A stretch of 64,000 nt of DNA from Nocardia sp. NBC_00403 (GCF_036046055.1 NZ_CP107939.1:7192001-7256000), one strand, 5' to 3'. Shown: positions 18,553 to 28,778, counted from the first letter of the stretch. The notes: a model not told the origin generated them from the letters alone. A program made the numbers and translations.

Positions 18553-20180
18553 TTGCTCCCCTGCTGCCGCAGCACGAACCGCTGCACCTTGCCGCTCGGC
18601 GTCTTGGGCAACTCTGCCACGAAATGCACTCGGCGCGGATACGCGTGCGCGGCGAACTTCTCCTTGACCAACCGCTGCAGTTCCTCGGCGAGGTCCTCAT
18701 CGCCCGCGGAGCCGTTGCGCAGCACCACGAATGCCTCGAGCACCTCACCGCGCAGCTCGTCCGGCATGCCGACCACCGCTGCCTCCGCGACCTGCTCGTG
18801 CAGCACGAGCACGCTCTCCACCTCGAACGGGCCGATTCGGTAGCCCGCCATGATGATCACGTCATCGTCGCGGGAGGAGAAGCGGAAAAAGCCGTCGGCA
18901 TCCCGCGAGCCCGCATCGCCGGTGAGATACCAGCGCCCGTCCGCGGTGTAGCGCTGTGCGGTGCGCTCGGGGGCGTCGAGGTAGCCGAGGAACCACAGCA
19001 GCGGGCTGCGTTCGGTGTCGATGGCGACACGGCCGAGCTGTCCCGGCGCCGCTTCGAGGTCGGCGTCGTCCACGAGCACCGCGCAGGTCCAGCCGGGCAG
19101 CTGCCTGCCCATCGAGCCGATCGGCACCGTGGTGTCCAGTTCGTCGTGCCAGGCGTTGCAGATGACCATGCCGTGCTCGGTCTGCCCGTAGTGGTCGCGC
19201 ACGGCCACCCCGAGATGCTGCGCGGACCATGCGACGACCTCGGGGGTGAGGGGCTCACCAGCCGAGGAGGCCCGACGGAGCGACACTCCCGCGGGCACCA
19301 CGGTGTCGGCGGCCCGCAGTGCTCGATACACCGTCGGTGCGGCGGCGAAGTTGGTGACGCCGAAGCGCGCGAGCACCTGCCAGGTGAGCGCGGGCGAGAA
19401 GCCCGCGTGCAGCAGCAAACTGCGCGTGCCCGCGGCCAGCGGGCCGAGGATCGCGTAATAGAGCCCGTAGGCCCAGCCCGGATCAGCGGCATTCCAGAAC
19501 ACGTCCTCTGGACGAACATCCAGCGCGAACTCTTGATACGCGTGGAAGGAGGCCAGCGCGCGGACCGGGATCGGGACGCCCTTCGGCGTACCGGTGGTGC
19601 CGCTGGTGAACAGCTGCACGAGCAGACCCTCGCCGCCGACGGCGACCGCCATGGCCCGTGGATCATCGGCGGAGTGCGTGGCGAGCAGATCGGCGAACCG
19701 CAGCTGCGCGGTCACCTCGTCGCCGGCGACCACGACCGTCCACGGCGCATCGGCCGGAATGTCCGCACCCGGGGCCAGCTTTCCCGCTTGATCGGCATCG
19801 ACGATGACGAGCACCGCGCCGCTGGCAGCCAATCGGAATGCAATGGCGGGCGGCGCGAACGCGGTGAACAGCGGTACGTGCACCGCACCGCGCCGCCAGA
19901 TACCGAGCAGGGCAACCACCAGATCCACCGACTTGGCCATCAGCGTCGCGACCCGATCCCCCGGCCCGACACCCTGCTCGGCCAGCGCCGCGGCGAACCG
20001 TGCCGAGCGCTCGCGGAGCTCACCGTAGGTGAGGTCGATCGAGCCGAGGTCGGCATCGACAACGGTGAACGCGACCTTGGCCTCCGAATGCCGGTCGCAC
20101 AACAGCTCCGCCGCACACGCGTCGGGCCCGTCGTAACGCTCCAGCAGCTCGCGCACCCGCGCATTCAGGTCCGTGCTCAT
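18549..20180 (-). CDS. Acetyl/acyl-CoA synthetase family protein (AMP-binding)
   Basis: 543 residues from ATG 20180, with GGAGAGG seven bases upstream. Motifs [77 protein letters not shown] in segments, and Lys in [12 protein letters not shown] place it with acetyl-, propionyl- and medium-chain acyl-CoA synthetases (the PGWAYG block is typical of the ACS/ACSM branch). It is the first gene of a two-gene operon with the FadD-like gene and diverges from a RamA-like regulator, which fits carboxylic-acid activation. Confidence 0.92.
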   Translation of the reverse strand: MSTDLNARVRELLERYDGPDACAAELLCDRHSEAKVAFTVVDADLGSIDLTYGELRERSARFAAALAEQGVGPGDRVATLMAKSVDLVVALLGIWRRGAVHVPLFTAFAPPAIAFRLAASGAVLVIVDADQAGKLAPGADIPADAPWTVVVAGDEVTAQLRFADLLATHSADDPRAMAVAVGGEGLLVQLFTSGTTGTPKGVPIPVRALASFHAYQEFALDVRPEDVFWNAADPGWAYGLYYAILGPLAAGTRSLLLHAGFSPALTWQVLARFGVTNFAAAPTVYRALRAADTVVPAGVSLRRASSAGEPLTPEVVAWSAQHLGVAVRDHYGQTEHGMVICNAWHDELDTTVPIGSMGRQLPGWTCAVLVDDADLEAAPGQLGRVAIDTERSPLLWFLGYLDAPERTAQRYTADGRWYLTGDAGSRDADGFFRFSSRDDDVIIMAGYRIGPFEVESVLVLHEQVAEAAVVGMPDELRGEVLEAFVVLRNGSAGDEDLAEELQRLVKEKFAAHAYPRRVHFVAELPKTPSGKVQRFVLRQQGSK

Positions 20181-20209
20181 GTCGCCTCTCCTCATCCGTG
20201 ATCCACCTC

Positions 20210-20268
20210 ACCCCTCGTCTAATAGGATGTGGGTCACATCATGTTCGCCACTACCCCCGAAAAGGGGT
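20210..20268. promoter_or_regulatory. Cluster of RamA-like binding motifs in the divergent promoter region
   Basis: Three motifs fit the published corynebacterial RamA pattern of short C or G runs flanked by A/T: ACCCCT at 20210-20215, TACCCCCG at 20252-20259 and AGGGGT at 20263-20268. The last two form a CCCC/GGGG dyad next to the TTG start of the regulator. Short motifs, so chance matches are possible in high-GC DNA. Confidence 0.45.
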
Positions 20269-20275
20269 GAGTCGT

Positions 20276-21130
20276 TTGACCCACACCACCCCCCTGCTGC
20301 GCCCACGCGACGGCGACGCATTGCGCGCCGAAATCCGCTGGGTGGCGAACAAGGCCGGGGTCCCGGTGGTGTTCGGCGGCGAGGTGCACAACGACGCGCT
20401 GTTGTTGACGGAGTTCGTCGGCACCATGACCAACGCGCTGCGCGGACTGTCGGTGCTACGTACCTCCGGCCTCGGCGGTCGGGTCATGGACATGCGACGA
20501 CCAGCGTCGGTCGCCGATTACCGCAACGCGTCCTCGATCACCCATCACTACGACGCGCCGGTCTCCGGCGAGCACATCCGCTCCGTTGTCGCGGTCCCAG
20601 TGGTCGTGGACGATCACTCCCGCGCAGTCATCTACGCCGCCAATCGCGGTGGCTCACCGCTCGGTGACCGCACCGCCGATCTCGTGGTCGAGGCCGGTCG
20701 GCGGCTCGCCGCCGAGATCGCCATCCGCGACGAGGTGGATCGGCGCATCCGACTGCTCGAGCTGGCCGCGCCGACCCCGGACACCGCACCCGCGGTCACC
20801 GAGGAATTGCGCGATATCCATGCCGAACTGCGCGGCATGGCGCGCACGGCCGAGGACGAGAAGCTGCGCACGCGTCTGCACGATGTGTGCGAACGGCTGA
20901 CCCGCGTCATGACCGGGGCACCGACGTCGGATGCGCCGCGACTATCGCGCCGTGAACTGGACGTGCTGTCTCAGATCGCGCTCGGTTGCACCAATCAGGA
21001 AGCCGCACAACGCCTTTCCCTCGGCCCCGAAACGGTGAAGAGCTACCTGCGCAATGCGATGAGCAAGCTCGATACCCATTCACGGCACGAGGCCGTCGTA
21101 ATCGCCCGCCGCCATGGTCTGCTGCCGTAG
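20276..21130 (+). CDS. LuxR-type regulator with GAF-like domain, RamA-like
   Basis: 284 residues from TTG 20276, with AAGGGGTG seven bases upstream; upstream frame to 20198 lacks a site. The N-terminal half (EIRWVANKAGVPVVFGGEV, GEHIRSVVAVPVVVDDHSRAVIYAANR) is a GAF-like sensor domain and the C-terminus a LuxR helix-turn-helix (LSRRELDVLSQIALGCTNQE, LGPETVKSYLRNAMSKLDTHSR). Size and layout match RamA of Corynebacterium (282 residues), the regulator of acetate metabolism. It diverges from two acyl-CoA synthetases, a fitting target set. Orthology is inferred. Confidence 0.82.
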   Translation: MTHTTPLLRPRDGDALRAEIRWVANKAGVPVVFGGEVHNDALLLTEFVGTMTNALRGLSVLRTSGLGGRVMDMRRPASVADYRNASSITHHYDAPVSGEHIRSVVAVPVVVDDHSRAVIYAANRGGSPLGDRTADLVVEAGRRLAAEIAIRDEVDRRIRLLELAAPTPDTAPAVTEELRDIHAELRGMARTAEDEKLRTRLHDVCERLTRVMTGAPTSDAPRLSRRELDVLSQIALGCTNQEAAQRLSLGPETVKSYLRNAMSKLDTHSRHEAVVIARRHGLLP

Positions 21131-21242
21131 ATCGACCGGGCGCACCGATCGCCGGTGACCGACCCGGATCACCTGCACCGGCGCGGTAGTCGACCTGTTG
21201 CCGGGTCGACGCACCGACATCGCGGCAGCAAGGGGCGCGAAA

Positions 21243-21926
21243 TCAGTCCGGCGGCAACAGATCCGGGCGCCGCGCGCGAGTACGTTCGAGTGACTGCTCA
21301 TGGCGCCACGCCGCAACCTTGGCGTGGTCGCCGGACAGCAGGATCGGCGGAACTTCCAGTCCGCGCCAGCTCACCGGGCGGGTGTAGCTCGGGCCTTCCA
21401 GGAGGCCGTCGGAGAACGAATCCTCTTGGTGTGATTGCTGATTGCCCAGAACGCCGGGCAGCAGACGCACGACCGCCTCGGTCATGACGAGGACGGCGGC
21501 CTCGCCGCCGATCAGGACGTAGTCGCCGATGCTGACCTCCTCGACGCGCACCCGGCGGGCCGCGTCATCTAAGACGCGTTGGTCGATGCCTTCATAACGG
21601 CCACAGGCGAAGACGAGGTGCTGCTCGGTGGCCCAGCGCTGCGCGGTCGCCTGAGTGAACGGGACACCGGCGGGAGTAGGCACGACCAGCAGCGCGTCGT
21701 CGGGGCAGACCTCGTCCAGGGCGTCGCCCCAGATGGTCGGCTTCATGACCATGCCGGGCCCACCGCCGTAGGGGGAATCGTCGACGGACTTGTGCACGTC
21801 GTGCGTCCAGCGGCGCAGATCGTGCACACCGAGGGAGATCAGGCCCTTGTCGATCGCCTTGCCGAGCAACGCGGTGCGCAACGGCTCCAGATACTCCGGA
21901 AAGATCGTGACGACATCGAGTTTCAT
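21243..21926 (-). CDS. trmD: tRNA (guanine-37-N1)-methyltransferase
   Basis: 227 residues from ATG 21926. Methylates G37 next to the anticodon to prevent frameshifting. Trefoil-knot signature residues are present: [54 protein letters not shown], and [19 protein letters not shown]. Last gene of the rpsP-khpA-rimM-trmD unit; a 72-bp gap separates it from rimM. The frame extends to 21956 but the conserved [13 protein letters not shown] start is unambiguous. Confidence 0.97.
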   Translation of the reverse strand: MKLDVVTIFPEYLEPLRTALLGKAIDKGLISLGVHDLRRWTHDVHKSVDDSPYGGGPGMVMKPTIWGDALDEVCPDDALLVVPTPAGVPFTQATAQRWATEQHLVFACGRYEGIDQRVLDDAARRVRVEEVSIGDYVLIGGEAAVLVMTEAVVRLLPGVLGNQQSHQEDSFSDGLLEGPSYTRPVSWRGLEVPPILLSGDHAKVAAWRHEQSLERTRARRPDLLPPD

Positions 21927-21998
21927 GCTGACCCCACGGCACGGGAGTTCCCACACCGCGGCGGCACGAGCACTGGGTGACTGTGTCTCATCCCGCCT

Positions 21999-22523
21999 TC
22001 ATTCCGGATCGAGGAGACCTTCGGGTGGATCGATGACGACGAGACCGTCGGCCAGCGACACCGTGGGCACGATGGCATTGACGAACGGGATCAGGATCTC
22101 CCTGTCGTCTTCGGCGGCGCGCACCGAAAGCAGTTCACCCGCAGCGGAATGCAGCACCTCGGTGACCTTGCCGACGACGGTGCCGTCGGTGAGCTGGACG
22201 GTCAGCCCCTCCAGCTCGTGGTCGTAGTACTCGTCCGAATCCTCCGACGGCGGCAGGTCGGCGCTGTCGACGAAGAACAGCGTGCCGCGCAGCGCGTCGG
22301 CGGCGGTGCGGTCGGCGACGCCGGCGACATGCACGAGAAGCCGGCCCGAATGCTCTCGGGCCGACTCCACGGTGAAGTCACGGACTTCTTTGGATCGCGC
22401 CAGACGGCCACGCAGTGTGGTGCCCGGAGCGAAACGTGCCTCGGGTTCGTCGGTGCGGACCTCGACGACGAGTTCGCCACGCACACCGTGCGACTTGGCG
22501 ACCCGCCCTACGACGAGTTCCAT
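21999..22523 (-). CDS. rimM: 16S rRNA processing protein RimM
   Basis: 174 residues from ATG 22523. Assists 30S head maturation by binding S19. The N-terminal beta-barrel ([28 protein letters not shown]) and PRC-like C-terminal domain ([44 protein letters not shown]) are intact. The ATG immediately follows the khpA stop codon (0 bp gap), so translation is probably coupled. Confidence 0.96.
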   Translation of the reverse strand: MELVVGRVAKSHGVRGELVVEVRTDEPEARFAPGTTLRGRLARSKEVRDFTVESAREHSGRLLVHVAGVADRTAADALRGTLFFVDSADLPPSEDSDEYYDHELEGLTVQLTDGTVVGKVTEVLHSAAGELLSVRAAEDDREILIPFVNAIVPTVSLADGLVVIDPPEGLLDPE

Positions 22524-22766
22524 CTAGGCGTCGGTGTCGACCACGTCGACCCGGATACCCCGGCCGCCGATACCGGCGACAAGGGTGCGCAGCGCGGTTG
22601 CGGTGCGACCGCCGCGCCCGATCACCTTGCCGAGATCCTCGGGATGGACATGGACCTCGACGGTGCGTCCGCGACGGCCGGTGATCAGCTCGACACGGAC
22701 GTCATCGGGATTGGCGACAATGCCGCGAACCAGATGTTCGACGGCATCGGCGACGACTGCACTCAT
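22524..22766 (-). CDS. khpA: KH-domain RNA-binding protein KhpA
   Basis: 80 residues, the usual size. A single KH domain with the GxxG loop in HPEDLGKVIGRGGRTATALRTL. KhpA works with KhpB in RNA binding and cell-elongation control in Gram-positives, and lies between rpsP and rimM in actinobacteria, as here. Its ATG overlaps the rpsP stop by one base (TAATG). Confidence 0.95.
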   Translation of the reverse strand: MSAVVADAVEHLVRGIVANPDDVRVELITGRRGRTVEVHVHPEDLGKVIGRGGRTATALRTLVAGIGGRGIRVDVVDTDA

Positions 22767-23200
22767 TACTCGGCGGCCTCGGTGGCGGGCACCTCAGCGG
22801 CCTCGTCCTTCTTGGCGGCCTTCTTCTTGGGGGTGACGGCGTCGGCGACCGGCTCGTTGTCGGCAGCGGCCAGCGCGGCGTTGAACAGGTCCAGCTTGGA
22901 GGTCTTCGGAGCCTTGACCTTCAGCGTGCCCTCGGCGCCGGGCAGGCCCTTGAACTTCTGCCAGTCACCGGTGATCTCCAGCAGACGCTGCACGGCCTCG
23001 GTCGGCTGCGCGCCGACACCGAGCCAGTACTGCACGCGCTCGGAGTCGATCTCGATCAGCGACGGCTCTTCCTTCGGGTGGTACTTGCCGACGTTCTCGA
23101 TGGCGCGACCGTCACGACGGGTGCGGGCGTCCGCGATGACCACGCGGTACTGCGGGTTGCGGATCTTGCCGAGGCGGGTGAGCTTGATGCGGACAGCCAT
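22766..23200 (-). CDS. rpsP: 30S ribosomal protein S16
   Basis: 144 residues from ATG 23200, preceded by GAAAGG. Conserved core [21 protein letters not shown] and [18 protein letters not shown] is complete. Like other actinobacterial S16 proteins it has a long alanine- and lysine-rich C-terminal tail (here [21 protein letters not shown]), about 60 residues beyond the E. coli protein. First gene of the rpsP-khpA-rimM-trmD operon. Confidence 0.98.
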   Translation of the reverse strand: MAVRIKLTRLGKIRNPQYRVVIADARTRRDGRAIENVGKYHPKEEPSLIEIDSERVQYWLGVGAQPTEAVQRLLEITGDWQKFKGLPGAEGTLKVKAPKTSKLDLFNAALAAADNEPVADAVTPKKKAAKKDEAAEVPATEAAE

Positions 23201-23621
23201 GTGCTGATTGCCTTTCATAGTGTGGTCACGGCGCAATTCAGCGACCCGCATGGTCTGCGAGCCCGGTTTTGCGCATGGAGTGTGTGACCGCCGCGCGGCA
23301 CGTAACCGGAGACGGGCTGACACTGTCCAGGAAGGACGGTGGTCCATTGTGCCAGACACCCCCGCCTCCCCCGAAATCGCCTCCCGAGCCTCGACACCGC
23401 GGTACGCGGCACGTGGTGGGCAGCCGGTCGCGGCGTTTGCCGCGGTCAGGTGCCGCTCACGGGCGGTTCAGTGGGTTCGGTGGCGGAGGAGGACGACGCC
23501 GGAGCGGAAGGGACGGGCTGCTACGAGGCGGAGGTCGGCTATCCCCGCATCTTCCGACTTCCCAATTCGGCACTAGGTCTGTGGACGTAGACACAGCCGG
23601 CCGCCGGAATTCATCGCTGGG
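23201..23621. other. 421-bp gap upstream of rpsP, no gene seen
   Basis: Contains the presumed rpsP promoter and leader near 23200-23350. The rest, towards the methyltransferase stop at 23622, shows no coding frame with family-like sequence and no clear hairpin that I could find by eye. Confidence 0.45.
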
Positions 23622-24353
23622 TCACCTGGGGGCGCTGGCGGTGACAGCGCCTGTGGACATCCACGGCCCGCCCCACCACATCCGCCAGCCGAGCGGCACG
23701 ACACCGACCCCCACCGCGCCGAGGTCGGTGAGTACCGCCGCGTATTCGCGGGCCTTGGCGATGTCGGCGATGACGAGGCGGCCACCGGGGCGCAGGACTC
23801 GGAACGCCTCGCGAACCGCGGCGGCACGGCCTGCGGCGGTTTTGATGTTGTGGATGGCCAGGCTGGAGACCACCACGTCGAAGTCGCCGTCCGCGAACGG
23901 CAACTCGGTCATGTCGCCGGTGTGCAGCTGGACGCGATCGGCAACACCTTCGGCTGCCGCGTTCCATTCGGTGGTGGCCGCGCTGTTCCCGGACTGATCG
24001 ACCGATCGCCACAGGTCGACGCCGACGGCGTGACCGTCGGGCAGTCGGCGGGCCCCCGCGAGCAGCACCGCGCCGCGGCCGCAGCCCATATCGAGCAGCA
24101 ACTCGTCACCACGTAGGTCGAGCTCGTCGAGCAGCCGATCCCAGACCTGGAATTTGCCGCGCCGAGTCGCGTGCAGATACAGCGCGAATTGCGCGGCCAT
24201 CGCGGCGGTGATCAGCAGCCAGACCCAGATCCAGCCCACATGCTGGGCGTATCCGACAACGACCGTCGTGACGGCGTACACACCCGCGATCGCGGCGAGC
24301 ATGAACAACACAAACGGCGCATCGACACCGTAGGACGCCCGCTTCACCGCCAC
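23622..24353 (-). CDS. Membrane-anchored SAM-dependent methyltransferase
   Basis: 243 residues from GTG 24353 (AAAGGA upstream); the frame is open to 24497 without a better start. Two N-terminal membrane segments (APFVLFMLAAIAGVYAVTTVVV and WIWVWLLITAAMAAQFALYL) anchor a class I methyltransferase: motif I LLLDMGCGRGAVLLAGARRL, motif II VGVDLW, motif IV DFDVVVSSLAIHNI, and AFRVLRPGGRLVIADI. The substrate is unknown; proteins of this layout often methylate quinones or lipids at the membrane. It lies upstream of rpsP in the same direction but 420 bp away, so probably separate. Confidence 0.85.
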   Translation of the reverse strand: MAVKRASYGVDAPFVLFMLAAIAGVYAVTTVVVGYAQHVGWIWVWLLITAAMAAQFALYLHATRRGKFQVWDRLLDELDLRGDELLLDMGCGRGAVLLAGARRLPDGHAVGVDLWRSVDQSGNSAATTEWNAAAEGVADRVQLHTGDMTELPFADGDFDVVVSSLAIHNIKTAAGRAAAVREAFRVLRPGGRLVIADIAKAREYAAVLTDLGAVGVGVVPLGWRMWWGGPWMSTGAVTASAPR

Positions 24354-24531
24354 CGACCAATCCTTTCGAGGCACAGCACCAGTGCTGACCCGAGGGTTTC
24401 GCGGCGGCGATCCGCGGGATGGCGAGCACCGGCAACACACCACATCGTCACGCGCCGAGGGTATTCCCGCGACGCGCTCGTCGGCCGTCGTTCGCACCGA
24501 TCGGCGCGTCGGCTACCCGGTGGCGAAGTGG

Positions 24532-25515
24532 TCAGTCGACCAGTGGCGCCAAGGTGCGCCCGGCGAGAGCGACCGCACCGGGCTCGTGGCCGTTGGTGAC
24601 CATATTGACGATGAGTCCCTGGACACCGTGATCGAGCACCCTCGATTGCAGTTGTTCGGCGACTTCGGCTGGTGTGCCTACGAATTGGCGGTCGGCGGGA
24701 GTTTGCCTGCGCTCCTGCTCGGAGAGGGTCGATAGGTCGACACCCATCCCGCGCATCATGTCCTGCTGCTGTTTGCGCACCCGATCGCCGTCCTCATCGA
24801 TCATCAGGAAGCACAGGTAGCTGACTTCCAATGTCTTCGGGTCACGTCCGATTTCGGTGCAGCGTTCGTGCAATGCCGCAATCTTGCGGGGCAACTCGGA
24901 GGCATTGCAGATGATGTTGAGGTGATCGGCGTAGCGAGCGGCGAGACCGAAGGTCTTCTTCTCACCGCCGCCACCGAGCAGGATCGGCAGATCGTCGCGA
25001 ATCCTCGGCTCGTTCATGGCCTTCTCGGTGTGGTACCACTTGCCCCGGAAGGTCGGGTGTTCGCCGCGCAGCATCGGGTGGATGATCTGCAGCGCTTCAT
25101 CGAGCCGCTCGAAACGTTCGGTGAAGGTACCGAATTCGAAACCGTAGGACTGGTGCTCGAGCTCGAACCAACCCGCGCCGATCCCGAGCACCGCCCGGCC
25201 ACCGCTCACGACGTCGAGCGTCGTGACGGTCTTCGCGAGCAGCGCAGGATTGCGATAGGTGTTGCCGGTGACCAACGCCGACAACTGAATTCGCTCGGTC
25301 GCCGTGGCCAGCGCACCCAGCGCGGTGTAGGACTCGAGCATCGGCGCATCCGGCGCGCCGAGACCGGGCAGCTGATAGAAGTGGTCCATCACGAAGACGG
25401 TGTCGAAGCCCGCGGCTTCGGCCTCCCTGGCCTGCGCGATAACGGTCGGGAACAACTCCCGCACCGACCGGCCATAACTGAAGTTGGGCATCTGATAACC
25501 GAGGCGAATGGTCAC
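24532..25515 (-). CDS. LLM-class, probably F420-dependent, oxidoreductase
   Basis: 327 residues from GTG 25515. Luciferase-like TIM barrel: IRLGYQMPNFSYG, EAEAAGFDTVFVMDHFYQLPGLG, VTGNTYRNPALLAKTVTTLDVVSGGRAVLGIGAGWFE in segments, EPRIRDDLPILLGGGGEKKT, AARYADHLNIICN. The ALLAKTVTTLD and LGIGAGW blocks are typical of mycobacterial F420-dependent members (TIGR03560-like). Substrate unknown. Single gene with gaps on both sides. Confidence 0.87.
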   Translation of the reverse strand: MTIRLGYQMPNFSYGRSVRELFPTVIAQAREAEAAGFDTVFVMDHFYQLPGLGAPDAPMLESYTALGALATATERIQLSALVTGNTYRNPALLAKTVTTLDVVSGGRAVLGIGAGWFELEHQSYGFEFGTFTERFERLDEALQIIHPMLRGEHPTFRGKWYHTEKAMNEPRIRDDLPILLGGGGEKKTFGLAARYADHLNIICNASELPRKIAALHERCTEIGRDPKTLEVSYLCFLMIDEDGDRVRKQQQDMMRGMGVDLSTLSEQERRQTPADRQFVGTPAEVAEQLQSRVLDHGVQGLIVNMVTNGHEPGAVALAGRTLAPLVD

Positions 25516-25762
25516 ATCGATCGACCCTACGCCCTCGACCTCTCGTTTTCCGGTTGATCGCCCGACCGCGGCCACACCGAAGCCCGACCTCGCCACCATC
25601 GTCCGGGCCGCCACGAGAGACTCCATTGGAACACAAACCCAGCAAAGCGCCGACCTGGCCGGGACGCGCCGACCTGGCGGGACGTACTAATCCGTCGGAC
25701 CGCACCAACTCGGTGAGAACGCGGATCGGGCGCTGGGTTGCGGGCCTACCTCGGGTCGACGT

Positions 25763-26857
25763 TCAACGATGTCCGGTCACTGGATTCCGGGTCTTCACGA
25801 CCCGTCCACGCAGGACCACTGCGTAGGGCTCGGTGAGGACAGCCGGGGTGACGCGAGGGTCGTCCGGATAGACAACAAAGTCCGCGGGCGCACCGTGCTC
25901 GATGCCGGGGCGGCGCAGCCAAGCACGCGCATTCCACGAGGCGGCGCCGAGGGCATCGTGGGTGGAGAGCCCGGCCCCGGACAGGGCCGTGATTTCGTCG
26001 GCGATGCGGCCGTGCCGGATGGAACCGCCCGCGTCGGTGCCCGCGAAGATCGGAACGCCCGCGTCGTGCGCATTGGCGACGGTGGTGCGGACGCGGCGGT
26101 GGAGATCGCGCATGTGGGCGGCGTAGGTGGGGAATTTGGCCGCGTTGTCGGCAATCTCCGGGAAGGTATCGATGTTGACGAGGGTGGGGACGAGGGCGGT
26201 GCCGTGCTCGACCATCAGCGCGATGGTGTCGTCGGTGAGGCCGGTGCCGTGTTCGAGGCAGTCGATGCCCGCATTGATCAGGCCGGGCAGAGCGTCCTCG
26301 CCGAAGACATGTGCGGTGACGCGGGCGCCGTTGGCGTGCGCGGCATCGATGGCTTCCTTCAGGATGGCGTCGCTCCACAGTGGCCGCAGGTCGCCGACGG
26401 AGCGATCGATCCAGTCGCCGACGATCTTCACCCAACCGTCACCGAATCGGGCCTGCTCGGCGATGATCTCGGGCAGGTCGCGCTCGTCGTCGAGTTCGAT
26501 GCCGAGTTCGCGGACGTAGCGGCGCGGGCGGGCGATGTGGCGACCCGCTCGGATGATCCGCGGCAAGTCCTCGTGGTCGTCGATGAAATGGGTGTCGATC
26601 GGCGACCCGGCATCGCGCAGCAGCAGCGCACCGACATCGCGTTCGGTCTCGGCCTGCGCGATCGCGCCGTCCCGGTCCTCCGCTCCCCCGCCGTACCGGA
26701 TACCGACGTGGCAGTGCGCGTCGACCAGCCCCGGCACGATCCATCCTGAGCCGCACAGTGTTTCGGCACCGGGCACCGGTTCGAACGACACCAGCCCGTC
26801 GCGCACCCACAGATCGCGCACCACGTCATCGGGGAGAACCACACCTCGCAGATGCAC
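25763..26857 (-). CDS. Amidohydrolase family protein
   Basis: 364 residues from GTG 26857, chosen for the GGGAGG five bases upstream; TTG 26890 is possible. Metal-dependent hydrolase with the full set of ligands: VDAHCHVG (HxH), Lys in GDGWVKIVGDW, ARVTAHVFGE, CLEHGTGL, and Asp in IFAGTDAGGSI. Layout resembles imidazolonepropionase/prolidase-like amidohydrolases; the substrate is unknown. An amidohydrolase gene beside ffh occurs at the same place in M. tuberculosis (Rv2915c), so this is a conserved neighbour. A palindrome (26894-26915) lies just upstream. Confidence 0.88.
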   Translation of the reverse strand: MHLRGVVLPDDVVRDLWVRDGLVSFEPVPGAETLCGSGWIVPGLVDAHCHVGIRYGGGAEDRDGAIAQAETERDVGALLLRDAGSPIDTHFIDDHEDLPRIIRAGRHIARPRRYVRELGIELDDERDLPEIIAEQARFGDGWVKIVGDWIDRSVGDLRPLWSDAILKEAIDAAHANGARVTAHVFGEDALPGLINAGIDCLEHGTGLTDDTIALMVEHGTALVPTLVNIDTFPEIADNAAKFPTYAAHMRDLHRRVRTTVANAHDAGVPIFAGTDAGGSIRHGRIADEITALSGAGLSTHDALGAASWNARAWLRRPGIEHGAPADFVVYPDDPRVTPAVLTEPYAVVLRGRVVKTRNPVTGHR

Positions 26858-26893
26858 AGCTACCTCCCGGACGTCGACGGCTGCCTCCAACCT

Positions 26894-26915
26894 ACTGTCC
26901 AGGCCCCAGGACAGT
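26894..26915. promoter_or_regulatory. Palindrome ACTGTCC-N8-GGACAGT upstream of the amidohydrolase gene
   Basis: Perfect 7-bp arms at 26894-26900 and 26909-26915, about 37-58 bases before the GTG start at 26857. Position fits an operator over a promoter; a small hairpin is the alternative. Confidence 0.45.
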
Positions 26916-27083
26916 CACCCTCGAGCGAGGGGACTCTTTATGCGTGCAGTCCGGTCGGGCGTACGTCGAGCCCACCCTCGCGCGGCAGCCACCGCAGTGC
27001 AGCAGTGCGGTCGAGCACCCCGAAACAGCAGTGCGCCGCACGCGAAATCGCATGCGGCGCACCAAGACCTGCAGCCTGGTTGC

Positions 27084-28658
27084 CTACTTCTTGGGGAACT
27101 TGAGCTGCGAAAGGTCGATGCCCTCCAGGCCCGGAGGCAGCTGGTCGAGTCCGGCGGGCATGCCCGACAGATCCGGCATCCCGGGTGGCATGCCGGGCAT
27201 TCCCGGCATGCCGGCGGGCAGGCCGGGGAAACCACCGCGCATCTTCGGCGGCGTCGGTCCGCGGCCGCCCTTCTTGCCCTTTTTGCCCTTCTTGGCATTG
27301 GCGCGCCGCGCTCCGGGCATGCCCATCTGACGGCCCATCGCGGCCATCATCTTCCTGGCCTCGAAGAAACGGTCGACGAGCTGGTTGACCTCGGAGACCT
27401 GGACACCCGAGCCGTTGGCGATGCGCAGCCTACGGGAGGCGTTGATGATCTTCGGGTTGTCCCGCTCGGCGGGGGTCATGCCACGGATGATCGCCTGGAC
27501 CCGGTCGAGCTGCTTGTCGTCGATCTGGGCCAGCGCGTCCTTCATCTGGCCCGCTCCCGGCAGCATGCCGAGCAGGTTGCCGATGGGACCCATCTTGCGG
27601 ATGGCCAGCATCTGGTCGAGGAAGTCCTCGAGGGTCAGCTCACCGCTGCCGATCTTGCGGGCGGCGTCTTCGGCCTGCTGCGCGTCGTAGACCTGCTCGG
27701 CCTGCTCGATCAGGGTGAGCACATCGCCCATACCGAGGATGCGGCTGGCCATCCGGTCGGGATGAAAAACGTCGAAGTCTTCGAGCTTCTCACCGGTGGA
27801 GGCGAACATGATCGGCGCGCCGGTCACATTGCGCACCGACAGTGCCGCACCACCGCGGGCGTCGCCGTCGAGCTTGGTGAGCACGACGCCGGTGAAGCCG
27901 ACGCCGTCGCGGAAGGCCTCCGCCGTATTGACCGCGTCCTGGCCGATCATGGCGTCGAGCACGAACAGCGTCTCGTCCGGCTGCACCGCGTCCCGGATAC
28001 CTGCCGCCTGCGCCATCAGCTCGGCATCTATACCGAGACGGCCCGCGGTGTCGACGATGACAACGTCGTACTGCTTGCTGCGCGCCTCCGCGATACCGGA
28101 CTCGGCCACCGCCACAGGATCGGCGGCCGAGACACCGAGTGCGTTCTCGCCGCCCCCGATCGAGGTGCCGGGGTGTGGCGCGAACACGGGCACGCCCGCA
28201 CGCTCGCCGACCACCTGCAACTGGGTGACTGCGCCGGGGCGCTGTAGGTCGCAGGCCACCAGCAACGGCTGATGCCCTTGGCCTTTCAGCCATTTCGCGA
28301 GCTTGCCCGCAAGGGTCGTCTTACCGGCACCCTGCAGACCGGCGAGCATGATCACCGTCGGCGGATTCTTGGCGAGGGTCAGCCGGCGGGTCTCACCGCC
28401 GAGGATGCCGACGAGCTCCTCGTTGACGATCTTGACGACCTGCTGCGCGGGATTGAGCGCCGCGGACACCTCAGCGCCTTTGGCCCGTTCCTTGATCTTC
28501 GCGATGAAACCGCGAACGACGGGCAGCGCGACGTCCGCCTCGAGCAGAGCAAGACGGATCTCGCGAGCGGTGGCGTCGATGTCGGCCGGTGACAGACGCC
28601 CCTTACCGCGAAGATCCTTGAGGGCACCGGTAAGCCGGTCGGACAGGGATTCGAACAC
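27084..28658 (-). CDS. ffh: Signal recognition particle protein Ffh (SRP54)
   Basis: 524 residues. Targets nascent membrane proteins with 4.5S RNA to FtsY. N domain FESLSDRLTGALKDLRGKG, G domain P-loop MLAGLQGAGKTTLAGKLAKW, VIVDTAGRLGID, TKLDGDARGGAALS, then the methionine-rich M domain (MGPIGNLLGMLPG, IIRGMTPAERDNP, SGVQVSEVN). The C-terminus has a long Gly-Met-Pro-rich tail (LPAGMPGMPGMPPGMPDL), typical of actinobacterial Ffh. Conserved order glnD-ffh. Confidence 0.97.
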   Translation of the reverse strand: MFESLSDRLTGALKDLRGKGRLSPADIDATAREIRLALLEADVALPVVRGFIAKIKERAKGAEVSAALNPAQQVVKIVNEELVGILGGETRRLTLAKNPPTVIMLAGLQGAGKTTLAGKLAKWLKGQGHQPLLVACDLQRPGAVTQLQVVGERAGVPVFAPHPGTSIGGGENALGVSAADPVAVAESGIAEARSKQYDVVIVDTAGRLGIDAELMAQAAGIRDAVQPDETLFVLDAMIGQDAVNTAEAFRDGVGFTGVVLTKLDGDARGGAALSVRNVTGAPIMFASTGEKLEDFDVFHPDRMASRILGMGDVLTLIEQAEQVYDAQQAEDAARKIGSGELTLEDFLDQMLAIRKMGPIGNLLGMLPGAGQMKDALAQIDDKQLDRVQAIIRGMTPAERDNPKIINASRRLRIANGSGVQVSEVNQLVDRFFEARKMMAAMGRQMGMPGARRANAKKGKKGKKGGRGPTPPKMRGGFPGLPAGMPGMPGMPPGMPDLSGMPAGLDQLPPGLEGIDLSQLKFPKK

Positions 28659-28778
28659 CGATCGCGCTCCTGATCTCGAGGGACGTCACTTTGGTATCCC
28701 AGGGTAATGGGGCCGCCCACGTGTTCGCGCAGGCGGTGTGTCCTTCGAGGTAGAAGAGCTCTGCTATTCGAGGAACGG

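Noticed and set aside
17002..18843. 613-codon plus-strand frame opposite the acyl-CoA synthetases
   Set aside because: Composition (His, Arg, Asp rich, no family motifs) is that of an antisense shadow; the minus strand has full AMP-binding motifs.
26535..28247. 570-codon plus-strand frame opposite ffh and the amidohydrolase
   Set aside because: Spans two genes on the other strand and shows no family-like sequence.
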